Below, piece by piece: positions 46,037 to 55,258 of a DNA stretch of 64,000 bases. Source of the DNA: an uncultured Methylophilaceae bacterium (GTDB lineage: Bacteria; Pseudomonadota; Gammaproteobacteria; Burkholderiales; Methylophilaceae); contig CAIQBW010000033.1 in assembly GCA_903870165.1 (NCBI GenBank), positions 124,001 to 188,000 on the forward strand, in the 5' to 3' direction. The stretch's first letter is position 1; every line of letters starts with the position of its first letter. The notes beneath the pieces were generated by a model. That model saw only the letters and a list, made by a program, of their open reading frames with translations, had not been told where the DNA came from and did no database searches. A program made the translations under genes and the position numbers.

Positions 46037-46245
46037 TGCTTAATCTCCTGTAAATAAGTCACATCATTACGACTACACTTTACCATAGCAAGTTCAAACA
46101 AAATTGATACAAATCAATTGCTAGCAATTATGCTAACTAGGTAAATTTAAATCAAAACTTGACTTGAATAGTGGAAATGAATCTCCATTATTATCATATA
46201 ATTCATTTTTTATATTTTGCATCAATTTACACAAAGAGGCAGTTT

Positions 46246-46590
46246 ATGGCTAACTTCAAGCTGATTTATCAAAAATTTTTAAATCTTGCCAATGCGGTTG
46301 AAGAGCTCTCTGAGTTCCCAACCTTAGATCCAGTTGAACAAAAGATGTTAGCGCTACTTAGCAAATATTGGTCCGACAAACAAAAAATTACTGTAGTTGA
46401 AGCAATGCACATGACCACAGAAATCTCAACATCAACTATTTTTCGTTACCTAAAAAAATTACGTCAAAAGGGCTATATTGAGCTTGTTGTAGACGAAATG
46501 GACAACCGTGTTAAATATGTTTCAGCAACCGCTCAAACAGATAGTTACTTTAATAAAATGGGTAAGCTCATGCTTAAAGCCTCAAGCTAA
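46246..46590 (+). CDS. winged-helix (MarR-like) regulator
   Basis: 114 residues from ATG 46246 (RBS AGAGG): a winged-helix core KITVVEAMHMTTEISTSTIFRYLKKLRQKGYIELVVDEMDNRVKYVSAT. The upstream in-frame start at 46171 would add an unlikely aromatic tail. First of four co-directional genes, so it may regulate the membrane/rhodanese/TusA group. Confidence 0.75.
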   Translation: MANFKLIYQKFLNLANAVEELSEFPTLDPVEQKMLALLSKYWSDKQKITVVEAMHMTTEISTSTIFRYLKKLRQKGYIELVVDEMDNRVKYVSATAQTDSYFNKMGKLMLKASS

Positions 46591-46614
46591 AAGCTTTGAG
46601 TTGAACTAGGTCCG

Positions 46615-47193
46615 ATGCATCAATTTTTCAATCACGCCAGAAATTCGGCGCTTTGTATTGCTGGCGTAGCGCTTGGATGGGTGTTGTTTTTTAAACTCAA
46701 TGCTTATGTTTTCTCCTACTTTGAAAAAACAGAGTTCGTAAGTCTCGTTTTTATTCCTGCTGGCCTTCGTTTAGTTTCAGTACTTTTGTTTGATGAGCTG
46801 GGCGTATTAGGCTTATTTTTTGGCTCGCTTATCACTAGCCCAAGTTTTTCAACGAACATTAACGAAGCGATCTTGATTAGTTTGGTATCTGCACTCAACC
46901 CATACCTAGCGGTTCACATTACTAGGCGCTTATTAAAAGTAGATCATCTACTAACGCAACTTAGTGCAAAAGAGCTTGTATTGATGGGACTATTTTCTTC
47001 ACTATTTAACTGCTTGAGTCATCACTTTTATTTCGAATTTGCAAACCTTAGAGCCTCATGGGCGGACTGTGAAAATATGTTTATTGGTGACATATTTGGC
47101 ATCGGGATCATACTCACGCTCTTTGTGATTTGTTTAAAACTTATTAGAAAGTGTTCAGTGCAACCAGTAGAGCAGAAAAGTAACCAAATATAA
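46615..47193 (+). CDS. integral membrane protein (MASE1-like)
   Basis: 192 residues, five to six TM helices; FIPAGLRLVSVLLFDELGVLGLFFGSLIT and a late GDIFGIGIILTLF recall the MASE1 sensor domain, here without an output domain. Possible small-molecule sensor; function not known. Confidence 0.6.
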   Translation: MHQFFNHARNSALCIAGVALGWVLFFKLNAYVFSYFEKTEFVSLVFIPAGLRLVSVLLFDELGVLGLFFGSLITSPSFSTNINEAILISLVSALNPYLAVHITRRLLKVDHLLTQLSAKELVLMGLFSSLFNCLSHHFYFEFANLRASWADCENMFIGDIFGIGIILTLFVICLKLIRKCSVQPVEQKSNQI

Positions 47194-47195
47194 CT

Positions 47196-47519
47196 ATGCG
47201 AAAATATAAAGACATTGAAGCAACTGAGCTCCAACCAATACTAGAAACCCAAAAAATATATCTTATTGATGTTCGTAATGACGATGAGATCGCCCGAGGC
47301 GTAATTCCAGGTGCAATCTATCTTACATTGTCATCTATTCCTTCTGTTGACTTATCGCCGCTTGAAAATCAAACTCTGGTTTTTTATTGCCACGCTGGGG
47401 TCCGTTCTGCAGAAGCGGCTGCATTTGTTGCTGACCAAATAGACGCCAACATTTATAACCTTCGCGGTGGTATCTTAGCTTGGGCGAATGCCGGTTTCGA
47501 ACTGACCGATCTTAAATAA
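47196..47519 (+). CDS. rhodanese-like sulfurtransferase
   Basis: 107 residues: LIDVRNDDEIARGVIPGAI and catalytic Cys in FYCHAGVRSAEAA (near residue 67), single rhodanese domain of GlpE type. Located 2 bp after the membrane gene and 7 bp before the TusA-like gene, suggesting a sulfur-relay pair. Confidence 0.9.
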   Translation: MRKYKDIEATELQPILETQKIYLIDVRNDDEIARGVIPGAIYLTLSSIPSVDLSPLENQTLVFYCHAGVRSAEAAAFVADQIDANIYNLRGGILAWANAGFELTDLK

Positions 47520-47526
47520 AACCATC

Positions 47527-47772
47527 ATGATTTTTGACCAAGAACTCAACACGCGCGGTCTTAAGTGCCCGCTCCCAATTTTGCGTTGCAAAAAGGCACT
47601 CTCAGAATTACAGGCGGGCCAAATTCTCAAGGCATTTGCTACTGATCCAGGCGCGGTAAAAGACTTTCAAGCTTTTTGCAAACAAACAGGACACATCATG
47701 CTTTCACTAGAGGAAACAAAAGAAGGAGAGATGCCCGTGTTTGTTTTTCACATACAAAAAAAGGCGGGCTAG
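47527..47772 (+). CDS. TusA/SirA-family sulfur carrier
   Basis: 81 residues: LNTRGLKCPLPILRCKKALSEL with the CPxP sulfur-carrying Cys, then the two-layer fold. Acts with the rhodanese upstream in persulfide transfer (tRNA thiolation or sulfur metabolism). Confidence 0.88.
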   Translation: MIFDQELNTRGLKCPLPILRCKKALSELQAGQILKAFATDPGAVKDFQAFCKQTGHIMLSLEETKEGEMPVFVFHIQKKAG

Positions 47773-47792
47773 TTCTCACTAGACCGCCTTTC
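47758..47792. terminator. bidirectional terminator tusA-like / valS
   Basis: AAAGGCGG-x-CTAGT/ACTAG-x-CCGCCTTT stem between convergent genes, overlapping the end of the TusA-like gene. Confidence 0.8.
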
Positions 47793-47812
47793 TGCAATTC
47801 ACTTCACGAAAC

Positions 47813-50662
47813 TTATTTAGCTAATTTTGCCAATTGTGCGCTGAGCTTATCTAAGCTCGCTGTAAATTCTGCAACACGAGCTTTTTCTTGCTCAACTACC
47901 GCCACTGGAGCGCGAGCCACAAAACTCTCATTAGTTAACTTTCCATTTGCCTTAGCAATTTCACCTGACAAACGTGCTATCTCTTTACCCAAACGATCTT
48001 TTTCAGCAGCGACATCAATCTCTATTTTAAGCATTAATCTAAAATCACCTGCCAAAGCCACTGGTGCATCTGCTTCAGGCAAATCAGCCACAATTTCAAC
48101 ATCTACAAGCTTAGCCAAGGCTTTTAAGTGCGGCGCATAGGCTAGTAACTTAGCTTCATCCCCCGCCGCAATCAATGGCACTTTAGTCGCAGGAGAAATA
48201 TTCATCTCGCCACGCAAGCTACGACAAGCGTCAACAGACTCTTTTAACAATGCCACCCAGGATTCTGCGTCTTCATCAATCTTTTCAGGCTGAGCTTTAG
48301 GATAGGCTTCCAGCATAATACTCGGACCAGTGCGGCCACTCATTTTGCCGATAGTTTGCCAAATTTCTTCAGTAATGAATGGCATCACGGGGTGAGCCAG
48401 TCGAAGAATGGTTTCCATCACGCGAAGTAACGTACGACGTGTTGCACGTTTTTCAGCATCTGACCCTTGCTGAATTTGTACTTTCGCAAGTTCTAGATAC
48501 CAATCGCAATACTCATCCCAGACAAACTTATAAATGCTTTGTGCGACGTTATCGAAACGGTAATCTGCAAAGCCTTTTTCAATATCAGCTTCCACACGTT
48601 GCAATAAACTCACAATCCAACGATCCGCTTGCGAGAAGCTCAAATAGCCTTCTGGCTGAGTACTACATTGCTCTAAACCACAGTCTTGACCTTCAGTGTT
48701 CATCAACACAAAGCGGGTTGCATTCCATAATTTATTACAGAAGTTACGGTAGCCTTCGCAGCGTTGCATATCAAACTTGATATCACGACCAGGGCTGGCA
48801 AGGCTAGCGAAAGTAAAACGTAATGCATCTGTACCAAAAGCAGAAATACCGTCAGGAAATTCTTTACGCGTTTTCTTTTCAATGCTTTCTGCTTGTTTAG
48901 GATTCATCAAGCCAGTCGTACGTTTCTTTAATAACTCTTCAAGCGAAATGCCATCAATCAAATCAATTGGATCAAGCACGTTTCCTTTTGATTTAGACAT
49001 TTTTTGGCCCTCTGCATCGCGGATTAAGCCATGTACGTAAACATCTTTGAACGGAATTTTTCCTGTGATGTGCTTGGTCATCATCACCATACGCGCCACC
49101 CAGAAGAAAATAATGTCGAATCCGGTCACCAGCACAGACGAAGGCAAGTATTGTTGAAGCGCAATATTGGCCGCGTCTTTCACTTCGTCGCCCGTCCAAT
49201 CTAATGTTGAGAAAGGCCAAAGTGCTGATGAGTACCAGGTATCGAGTACATCATCGTCACGTTTTAGATTGCCTGTGTAACCACCTTTAGCGGCCAAAGC
49301 TTTTGCTTCGGCTTCGTCATGTGCAACATACACTTTGCCATCATCACTGTACCAAGCTGGGATTTGATGTCCCCACCATAATTGGCGAGAAATACACCAG
49401 TCTTGAATATTGTTAAGCCATTGGTTATAAGTATTGACCCAGTTTTCTGGGTAAAACTTAATCTCACCAGAAGCCACAACATCAACCGCTTTTTGCGTGA
49501 TGCTTTTGCCATCTGCAGAGGGCTTACTCATTGCCACAAACCATTGGTCTGTCAGCATCGGCTCAATCACGACACCAGTACGGTCGCCGCGCGGTACTTT
49601 TAGTTTATGTTTATCAACCTTGACTAAATAACCTTGTGCTTCTAAATCAGCAACAATTTGTTTACGTGCAGCAAAGCGCTCTAAGCCTTGATATTTTTTA
49701 GGTGCTGCCTCGTTTACAAAACCTTCTAGGTTCAAAATACCAATCATCGGCAAGCCATGACGTTGACCAACCGCATAGTCGTTAAAGTCATGTGCTGGCG
49801 TGACTTTTACCACACCGGTACCAAATTCTTTATCCACATAATCATCAGCAATAATCGGGATTTCACGGTCGCATAAAGGTAGTTTTACTTGCTGACCAAT
49901 GAGATGCTTATAGCGCTCATCCTCAGGATGGACCATGACAGCGACGTCACCCAACATAGTTTCTGGGCGCGTTGTTGCAACGGTTAGTTGGCCAGAGCCG
50001 TCCGCTAATGGATAATTAATGTGCCACATTGAGCCATCTTCTTCTTCAGAGATGACTTCCAAATCAGAAACAGCTGTACCAAGTTTCGGGTCCCAATTCA
50101 CCAAGCGCTTACCGCGGTAAATCAAGCCTTCGTTATACAAACGCACGAAACTTTCAGTGACTACTTTATTGAGGCCCGCATCCATGGTGAAGCGCTCACG
50201 CGACCAGTCAGGCGACGTGCCTAAACGACGCATTTGCTTAGTGATTGTGCCGCCTGAGTATTCTTTCCACTCCCAAACTTTTTCTAAGAATTTCTCACGG
50301 CCTAAATCATGGCGGCTAACGCCTTGCGCATCTAATTGACGCTCAACAACGATTTGCGTGGCAATCCCTGCATGGTCAGTACCTGGTTGCCAAAGGGTGT
50401 TGTCGCCGCGCATACGATGATAACGCGTTAAGGCATCCATAATGGTTTGGTTAAAACCATGGCCCATGTGCAAAGTGCCAGTCACATTGGGTGGAGGAAG
50501 CAGGATACAGAAATTATCTTGCTTTGTAGTGTCTAATCCCGCGGCGTAATAGCCTTGGCTTTCCCAAAACTCATACCACTTACTTTCAAGGGTTTTTGGG
50601 TCAAAAGATTTTGCAAGTTCGCTGCCTGTCGCCGTATTGTTTTGTTGGGTGTCTGTATTCAT
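47813..50662 (-). CDS. valS: valyl-tRNA synthetase
   Basis: 949 residues. Class I signatures [12 protein letters not shown] (HIGH) near residue 55 and KMSKS near 560; CP1 editing domain with [10 protein letters not shown]-terminal coiled coil ([18 protein letters not shown]). Charges tRNA-Val. Confidence 0.98.
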   Translation of the reverse strand: MNTDTQQNNTATGSELAKSFDPKTLESKWYEFWESQGYYAAGLDTTKQDNFCILLPPPNVTGTLHMGHGFNQTIMDALTRYHRMRGDNTLWQPGTDHAGIATQIVVERQLDAQGVSRHDLGREKFLEKVWEWKEYSGGTITKQMRRLGTSPDWSRERFTMDAGLNKVVTESFVRLYNEGLIYRGKRLVNWDPKLGTAVSDLEVISEEEDGSMWHINYPLADGSGQLTVATTRPETMLGDVAVMVHPEDERYKHLIGQQVKLPLCDREIPIIADDYVDKEFGTGVVKVTPAHDFNDYAVGQRHGLPMIGILNLEGFVNEAAPKKYQGLERFAARKQIVADLEAQGYLVKVDKHKLKVPRGDRTGVVIEPMLTDQWFVAMSKPSADGKSITQKAVDVVASGEIKFYPENWVNTYNQWLNNIQDWCISRQLWWGHQIPAWYSDDGKVYVAHDEAEAKALAAKGGYTGNLKRDDDVLDTWYSSALWPFSTLDWTGDEVKDAANIALQQYLPSSVLVTGFDIIFFWVARMVMMTKHITGKIPFKDVYVHGLIRDAEGQKMSKSKGNVLDPIDLIDGISLEELLKKRTTGLMNPKQAESIEKKTRKEFPDGISAFGTDALRFTFASLASPGRDIKFDMQRCEGYRNFCNKLWNATRFVLMNTEGQDCGLEQCSTQPEGYLSFSQADRWIVSLLQRVEADIEKGFADYRFDNVAQSIYKFVWDEYCDWYLELAKVQIQQGSDAEKRATRRTLLRVMETILRLAHPVMPFITEEIWQTIGKMSGRTGPSIMLEAYPKAQPEKIDEDAESWVALLKESVDACRSLRGEMNISPATKVPLIAAGDEAKLLAYAPHLKALAKLVDVEIVADLPEADAPVALAGDFRLMLKIEIDVAAEKDRLGKEIARLSGEIAKANGKLTNESFVARAPVAVVEQEKARVAEFTASLDKLSAQLAKLAK

Positions 50663-50736
50663 GCTGCAATTTTAACATAAGGCCTTGTATCAGCCATATC
50701 CGCTTTAGGGCGCCACTCAAAAATTAGGATGTTTGG

Positions 50737-51486
50737 TTAGTGCGTGCCGCAGACTGGGCACTTTTGATCTTGACTAAGTTTAATCGTGCGCCACTCCATC
50801 GCGAGCGCATCCAGTAGCAGCAATCGCCCCTCTAGGCTCGTACCGATATTTATTAATAATTTCATCGCTTCAGCAGCTTGCGCTGTGCCTATCATGCCGA
50901 CAAGCGGTGCGAAGACGCCATTCTCTGAGCAGCGCATCTCCGCATCGGTACCATCGTCTGGGAACAGGCAGTGGTAACAGGGGCTCGTCTGATGCCTAAA
51001 ATCAAATACGGTGACCTGGCCCTCAAAACCAATCGCCGCGCCTGAGACCAGCGGCTTTTTATGTTCATGACATAGTCTATTAAGGGCATAGCGCGTCGCA
51101 AAGTTATCTGAACAATCTAGCACCACGTCCGCACCTAGAATCAAGGCCGACATGCTTGCCTCGGTTGATTTTTCTTGTACCGTATTGACGACCACTTCAG
51201 GGTTGATCGCCTTAATGGTCTGCTGAGCGGAAGCAGCTTTATTCATGCCCACTGAGGACGTGGTATGGATGATTTGACGCTGCAGATTAGTTAAATCCAC
51301 CTCATCAAAGTCACAAATGGTTAAAGTGCCAACACCGCCCGCGGCCATGTATAAAGCTGCTGGCGAGCCTAGTCCGCCAGCACCAACGATCAGCGCATCG
51401 CTTTTAGTTAGGGCCTCTTGTCCTTCATAAGCGATAGAAGGGAGCAGGATGTGGCGGCTATAGCGGAGGAGCTGATTGTCGTTCAT
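50737..51486 (-). CDS. moeB: MoeB/ThiF-family adenylyltransferase
   Basis: 249 residues: NAD/ATP-binding GAGGLGSPAALYMA, RQIIHTTSSVG, catalytic DCSDNFATRYALN, and zinc Cys pairs CYHCLFPDD and CPVCG. Adenylates MoaD/ThiS-type sulfur carriers for molybdopterin or thiamin. MoeB rather than ThiF is assigned from length and overall similarity. Confidence 0.88.
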   Translation of the reverse strand: MNDNQLLRYSRHILLPSIAYEGQEALTKSDALIVGAGGLGSPAALYMAAGGVGTLTICDFDEVDLTNLQRQIIHTTSSVGMNKAASAQQTIKAINPEVVVNTVQEKSTEASMSALILGADVVLDCSDNFATRYALNRLCHEHKKPLVSGAAIGFEGQVTVFDFRHQTSPCYHCLFPDDGTDAEMRCSENGVFAPLVGMIGTAQAAEAMKLLINIGTSLEGRLLLLDALAMEWRTIKLSQDQKCPVCGTH

Positions 51487-51540
51487 GTGCTGAATTTTAC
51501 CAGCAAGCGTTAACCATACTAAGCACTAATCTTTGACGTT

Positions 51541-51715
51541 ATAAAAATATCGCTGAGAGCCAAGCCAGGCATGGCTTAGAGCAAGATTGGGTTTGTTTTG
51601 TAGAATCGGCATATTTTTAGATCTACCGAACTCAAAAATATCGCTGTAAGCCAATAGTAGTCTTTGATTCCAAAGGTTTGGCTTTGTTTTGTAAAAACGG
51701 TTATTTTTTACTATC
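51541..51715. repeat. two imperfect direct repeats of about 80 bp
   Basis: Units at about 51541-51625 and 51637-51715 share AAAATATCGCTG, AAGCCAA or AGCCAA and TTTGTTTTGTA followed by CGGxxAT and T-run. Intergenic dispersed-repeat style; ORFs across it are not convincing. Confidence 0.55.
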
Positions 51716-51919
51716 TGAATCTGCAATATATTCAAATAAGTCCTGTATCCCACAATCCAAAAAAGCACAAAGCTTATCTATAGTGTCCATATCCACTCGA
51801 GTAGCTGTCTCTTCATAAAGCAACGTAATTGCATTCCGATGAACACCTATAGCTCTAGCCACATCAGCTATTCTTAATTTTTTCTCGCCCATGATGCGAG
51901 ACAAATGACATTTAATCAA
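51701..51919 (-). CDS. XRE-family small regulator
   Basis: 72 residues from TTG 51919, chosen because AGGAG lies 5 bases upstream; the longer ATG frame at 51976 has no ribosome-binding site. CHLSRIMGEKKLRIADVARAIGVHRNAITLLYEETATRVDMDTIDKLCAFLDC is a typical YozG-type HTH. Likely immunity repressor of the prophage remnant that follows. Confidence 0.8.
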   Translation of the reverse strand: MIKCHLSRIMGEKKLRIADVARAIGVHRNAITLLYEETATRVDMDTIDKLCAFLDCGIQDLFEYIADSDSKK

Positions 51920-52061
51920 AAAGACTCCTTTTTCATCCTGGATGAAAAAAAGTATTGCTGAGTGCAATATTTTCATCTAGAATTGCATTTAGAATGAGAT
52001 TTGTTTATGCAAAGTAACAATTATTCATTCTACATTAATTCTAATAACCAAGGAGAACGAG

Positions 52062-52355
52062 ATGGGAAAGAATCGTGCAAGAAACTATGAGTGGGCAACG
52101 GTGGAGTATGAACAGGGTTCGTATGATGTATGTGTCTGCATGGTGTTTGAACAGGTGGATGAGATAAGACCGGTAGATAGTGAGATCAATATTATTGAGC
52201 TCATGGATAGAAAGAGTATTGAGTGGATGTATGAGAAAGCGATGGAAGAGATTCATGCGAATTTAAATGCACCCCACTTCAAGGATATGTCTCAGATTGA
52301 GTACTTGATTGATGAGGGAATTGAAGGTCCTGTTCTAGATGAGAAGGCAGCTTGA
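52062..52355 (+). CDS. hypothetical phage-type protein
   Basis: 97 residues, acidic, starting MGKNRARNYEWATVEYEQGSYDV; no family recognised. Ribosome-binding site AAGGAG. Upstream of the annealing-protein gene and divergent from the regulator, consistent with an early phage gene. Confidence 0.6.
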   Translation: MGKNRARNYEWATVEYEQGSYDVCVCMVFEQVDEIRPVDSEINIIELMDRKSIEWMYEKAMEEIHANLNAPHFKDMSQIEYLIDEGIEGPVLDEKAA

Positions 52356-52371
52356 GGCGGAGGGATTGAAT

Positions 52372-53049
52372 ATGCATTACACAGAGCTGAGGAAGATTAA
52401 CGTCAATGACTATATCGAGCGTAAGAACGGCTTAGCGTATCTGTCATGGTCTTGGGCGGTGGATCAGTTATTACAGTTAGATGAGAGTGCTTCTTGGGAG
52501 TATGCAGAGCCTAAAGTGTTTGGAGAGACCATGATGGTGTTCTGTACGGTGCATGCGTTTGGTAAATCTAGAACAGCGCAATTACCTGTGATGGACTTTA
52601 GAAATAAAGCGATAAATAACCCAGATGCGTTCTCAGTCAATACAGCCATGCAAAGATGCTTAGCGAAAGCGATATCACTGCATGGACTTGGGATGTATAT
52701 CTATGCAGGAGAAGATCTGCCCATGGTGGAGATGAAAGAAAGTGAAGCAAAGGAAAAGAGCGAAGTAATAAAGAAAGATAAAGCAGCAAACGAAGATCAA
52801 ATAAAAGCAATCGTCAAAGCCCCTAAAGAATCGATCACACCAACGGCAGGCGCACTTGAAGCATTCAACACGGATGAAAAAGACTTGCTAAATAGAATCG
52901 CAGAGGAAGTCACAGAGCTTGTACAACTCGAAGAATTAAGGCTCGCGCATGAGCGCTGCGAACAGCTCTCGAACGATGAGAAAGTCGCGCTATGGAGCTT
53001 GCTTGATAGCAGGACGAGAAGTGCACTTAAGAAATACAAGAGGGTTTAA
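52372..53049 (+). CDS. phage single-strand annealing protein (DUF1071/Sak type)
   Basis: 225 residues from ATG 52372 (GGCGGAGGG upstream). LRKINVNDYIERKNGLAYLSWSWAVDQLL and TAMQRCLAKAISLHGLGMYIYAGEDLP match the DUF1071 Rad52/ERF-superfamily pattern of phage recombinases; the C-terminal 100 residues are charged and helical. Probably anneals ssDNA during phage recombination. Remnant: no further phage genes follow. Confidence 0.8.
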   Translation: MHYTELRKINVNDYIERKNGLAYLSWSWAVDQLLQLDESASWEYAEPKVFGETMMVFCTVHAFGKSRTAQLPVMDFRNKAINNPDAFSVNTAMQRCLAKAISLHGLGMYIYAGEDLPMVEMKESEAKEKSEVIKKDKAANEDQIKAIVKAPKESITPTAGALEAFNTDEKDLLNRIAEEVTELVQLEELRLAHERCEQLSNDEKVALWSLLDSRTRSALKKYKRV

Positions 53050-53252
53050 TGCCCAGCTTTTTCTTCTGCAAGCGCCTTCAACATGTCGGCGATCTCCCAC
53101 TCGCAGCCACCGCAGCCCGAGAGCGCACCCGTCCGCCGAGAGATGGCCTCGGCATCTAGGCCCTGCTCCAATAGAGAGCGGACCTTTGCACGCGTGGTGC
53201 CACTGCACATGCAAACCACCTCGTCCTCATCGTTAATTTTTTCTGCACACAT
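53046..53252 (-). CDS. Bfd-like [2Fe-2S] ferredoxin
   Basis: 68 residues from ATG 53252: EDEVVCMCSGTTRAKV and GALSGCGGCEWEI provide the CxC and CxxC cluster ligands of bacterioferritin-associated ferredoxins. Overlaps the convergent annealing-protein gene end by 4 bp. Confidence 0.85.
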   Translation of the reverse strand: MCAEKINDEDEVVCMCSGTTRAKVRSLLEQGLDAEAISRRTGALSGCGGCEWEIADMLKALAEEKAGH

Positions 53253-53399
53253 GCGGTTGAATTCTATATGCAAAACACTTGCCAATCCAATAGCATTTCT
53301 TAATTATTAGCTACATTCTTTAGATGGTTGGCTAGCCGAAAGTCGCGCCTATAAACACCAAGATATGCGCGATTAACTTCCTGAAATAATTTGAAAAGT

Positions 53400-53476
53400 T
53401 GGGGTGGCTGATGGGGCTCGAACCCACGACAACTGGAATCACAATCCAGGGCTCTACCAACTGAGCTACAGCCACC
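53400..53476 (-). tRNA. tRNA-His(GTG)
   Basis: Complete cloverleaf on minus with the extra 5' G, anticodon stem CTGGA/TCCAG around GTG, and encoded CCA. Confidence 0.96.
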
Positions 53477-53493
53477 ATAAAGCTGGATTTGTA

Positions 53494-53570
53494 TGGCCTG
53501 CCCGACAGGAATCGAACCTGTAACCCCCAGCTTAGAAGGCTGGTGCTCTATCCGGTTGAGCTACGGGCAG
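53494..53570 (-). tRNA. tRNA-Arg(TCT)
   Basis: Acceptor CTGCCCG/CGGGCAG, anticodon TCT in stem CCAGC/GCTGG, encoded CCA. Confidence 0.96.
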
Positions 53571-53610
53571 ATTGTCGGACAATCTTAATACAAATTATTG
53601 GGACAAAAAC

Positions 53611-53687
53611 TGGTCGGGGTGGAGAGATTTGAACTCCCGACATCCTGCTCCCAAAGCAGGCGCGCTACCAGGCTACGCTACACCCCG
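53611..53687 (-). tRNA. tRNA-Pro(TGG)
   Basis: Acceptor CGGGGTG/CACCCCG, anticodon TGG, encoded CCA. The three tRNAs form a cluster; the prophage remnant lies just downstream of it. Confidence 0.96.
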
Positions 53688-53790
53688 AGGGGCGAGATTA
53701 TCTCGCATATTATTCTAAAGGTCAATTCTAAAATTGACGAATAGCCTGTTAAAATAGTATTTTTTTAGATATCCACAAAATATATATCAT

Positions 53791-54645
53791 ATGTCGGCTC
53801 AAATCATTAGCGGTAAAGCAATTGCTGAGGACATGCTTAACAGCATTAAATCGCGCATCGATCAACTTGTGAGTGCTGGCAAGCGCGCACCATCTCTCGC
53901 GGTCATCTTAGTTGGTGCTGATCCAGCATCTAGAATTTATGTGCGCAACAAACGATTGGCGTGTGAAAAAGTTGGCATTCATTCGATTGCTTACGACCTA
54001 AGCCCTGACATTAAAGAAGCTGAGCTATTTGCACTTATTCAAAAGCTTAATGATGATGATTCAATTGACGGCATTCTTGTGCAGTCTCCTTTGCCATCAC
54101 ATATTGATGAAAAATTGATTATTGAACATATCAGTGCCAGCAAAGATGTGGATGGTTTCCACCCATACAATATCGGTCGCTTAGCAGTCCGTCAGCCAAC
54201 ACTTCGCTCATGCACACCATTTGGTGTCATTAAAATGCTCAACAGCGCCAACATCCCTCTTAAAGGTCTAGATGCAGTCGTGGTAGGCGTATCTAATCAT
54301 GTTGGCCGCCCAATGGCATTAGAACTCCTACTAGCAGGTTGTACGGTGACTTGTTGCCATCGTCATACCAAAGACTTACAAGGCAATATTGCTCGCGCTG
54401 ATTTGGTGGTCGCTGCGGCAGGAAAAGCAGGCCTCATTAAGGGTGAATGGATTAAGCCTGGCGCGATTGTTATAGATATAGGTATTAATCGTTTAGATAA
54501 CGGTACAATTTGTGGTGATGTCGATTTTGAGGCGGCCAAAGAACGTGCCGGCTGGATCACGCCTGTACCAGGCGGTGTTGGACCAATGACTGTCGCAACG
54601 TTGATGGAAAATACTTTATTAGCCATGGAGTTACGTGGCGCATAA
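53791..54645 (+). CDS. folD: methylenetetrahydrofolate dehydrogenase/cyclohydrolase
   Basis: 284 residues: [14 protein letters not shown], catalytic Lys in the first Yxxx[25 protein letters not shown] and [18 protein letters not shown]-dependent dehydrogenase and cyclohydrolase of C1 metabolism. Confidence 0.97.
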   Translation: MSAQIISGKAIAEDMLNSIKSRIDQLVSAGKRAPSLAVILVGADPASRIYVRNKRLACEKVGIHSIAYDLSPDIKEAELFALIQKLNDDDSIDGILVQSPLPSHIDEKLIIEHISASKDVDGFHPYNIGRLAVRQPTLRSCTPFGVIKMLNSANIPLKGLDAVVVGVSNHVGRPMALELLLAGCTVTCCHRHTKDLQGNIARADLVVAAAGKAGLIKGEWIKPGAIVIDIGINRLDNGTICGDVDFEAAKERAGWITPVPGGVGPMTVATLMENTLLAMELRGA

Positions 54646-54767
54646 ATAACATTAATGATTGATTTAACATCTTTGCATACATGATGCAATGCGTGTACAC
54701 TTTGCACCGCCTTAATTTTATGTTAATGGCAATTAAGTCAACCATCATTTAAATCTTCAAGGTATAC

Positions 54768-55187
54768 ATGGCTGAAATCACAAAACAATTTGTTCCTTAT
54801 GTAGCAACAGCTGATGAGGAATACATGAATGATAAGCAACTTGCTCATTTCACGACTATTCTGAATGACTGGAAAAATGAGTTAAGTCAAGATATCGACC
54901 GCACCGTCCACACTATGCAAGACGAAGTGACGATGTTTGCTGATCCCAATGATCGCGCAAGCCAAGAGTCAGACATGACTTTAGAACTTCGCAACCGTGA
55001 CCGCGAACGCAAACTGATTAAAAAAATCGAAAGCACCTTGAGAAAAATTCAAGAGCATGAGTATGGCTATTGCAACGGCTGCGGCATTGAGATTGGTCTG
55101 AAACGTCTCGAAGCTCGCCCTACCGCGACACTCTGTATCGACTGCAAAACGCTAGATGAAATGCGTGAAAAACAAGTCGCCAAATAA
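54768..55187 (+). CDS. dksA: DksA/TraR-family transcription factor
   Basis: 139 residues: coiled coil with [26 protein letters not shown] and C4 zinc finger [25 protein letters not shown]. Binds RNA polymerase and with ppGpp controls rRNA genes. Confidence 0.95.
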   Translation: MAEITKQFVPYVATADEEYMNDKQLAHFTTILNDWKNELSQDIDRTVHTMQDEVTMFADPNDRASQESDMTLELRNRDRERKLIKKIESTLRKIQEHEYGYCNGCGIEIGLKRLEARPTATLCIDCKTLDEMREKQVAK

Positions 55188-55209
55188 TCAGTGTCGTTAA
55201 GTAAAAACA

Positions 55210-55238
55210 AAAAGGCCCGAGCAATCGGGCCTTTTTTT
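55210..55238. terminator. terminator dksA / pnp
   Basis: AAAAGGCCCGA/TCGGGCCTTTTTTT between convergent genes. Confidence 0.9.
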
Positions 55239-55258
55239 ATTAACTACCGTACGACGAA

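Noticed and set aside
47676-48140. Plus-strand open frame over the valS end
   Set aside because: Antisense to valS and out of frame with the TusA-like gene; composition is that of a shadow frame.
51526-51768. Open frame across the repeats at 51541-51715
   Set aside because: Its peptide just translates the two repeat units, there is no ribosome-binding site, and it overlaps the regulator gene.
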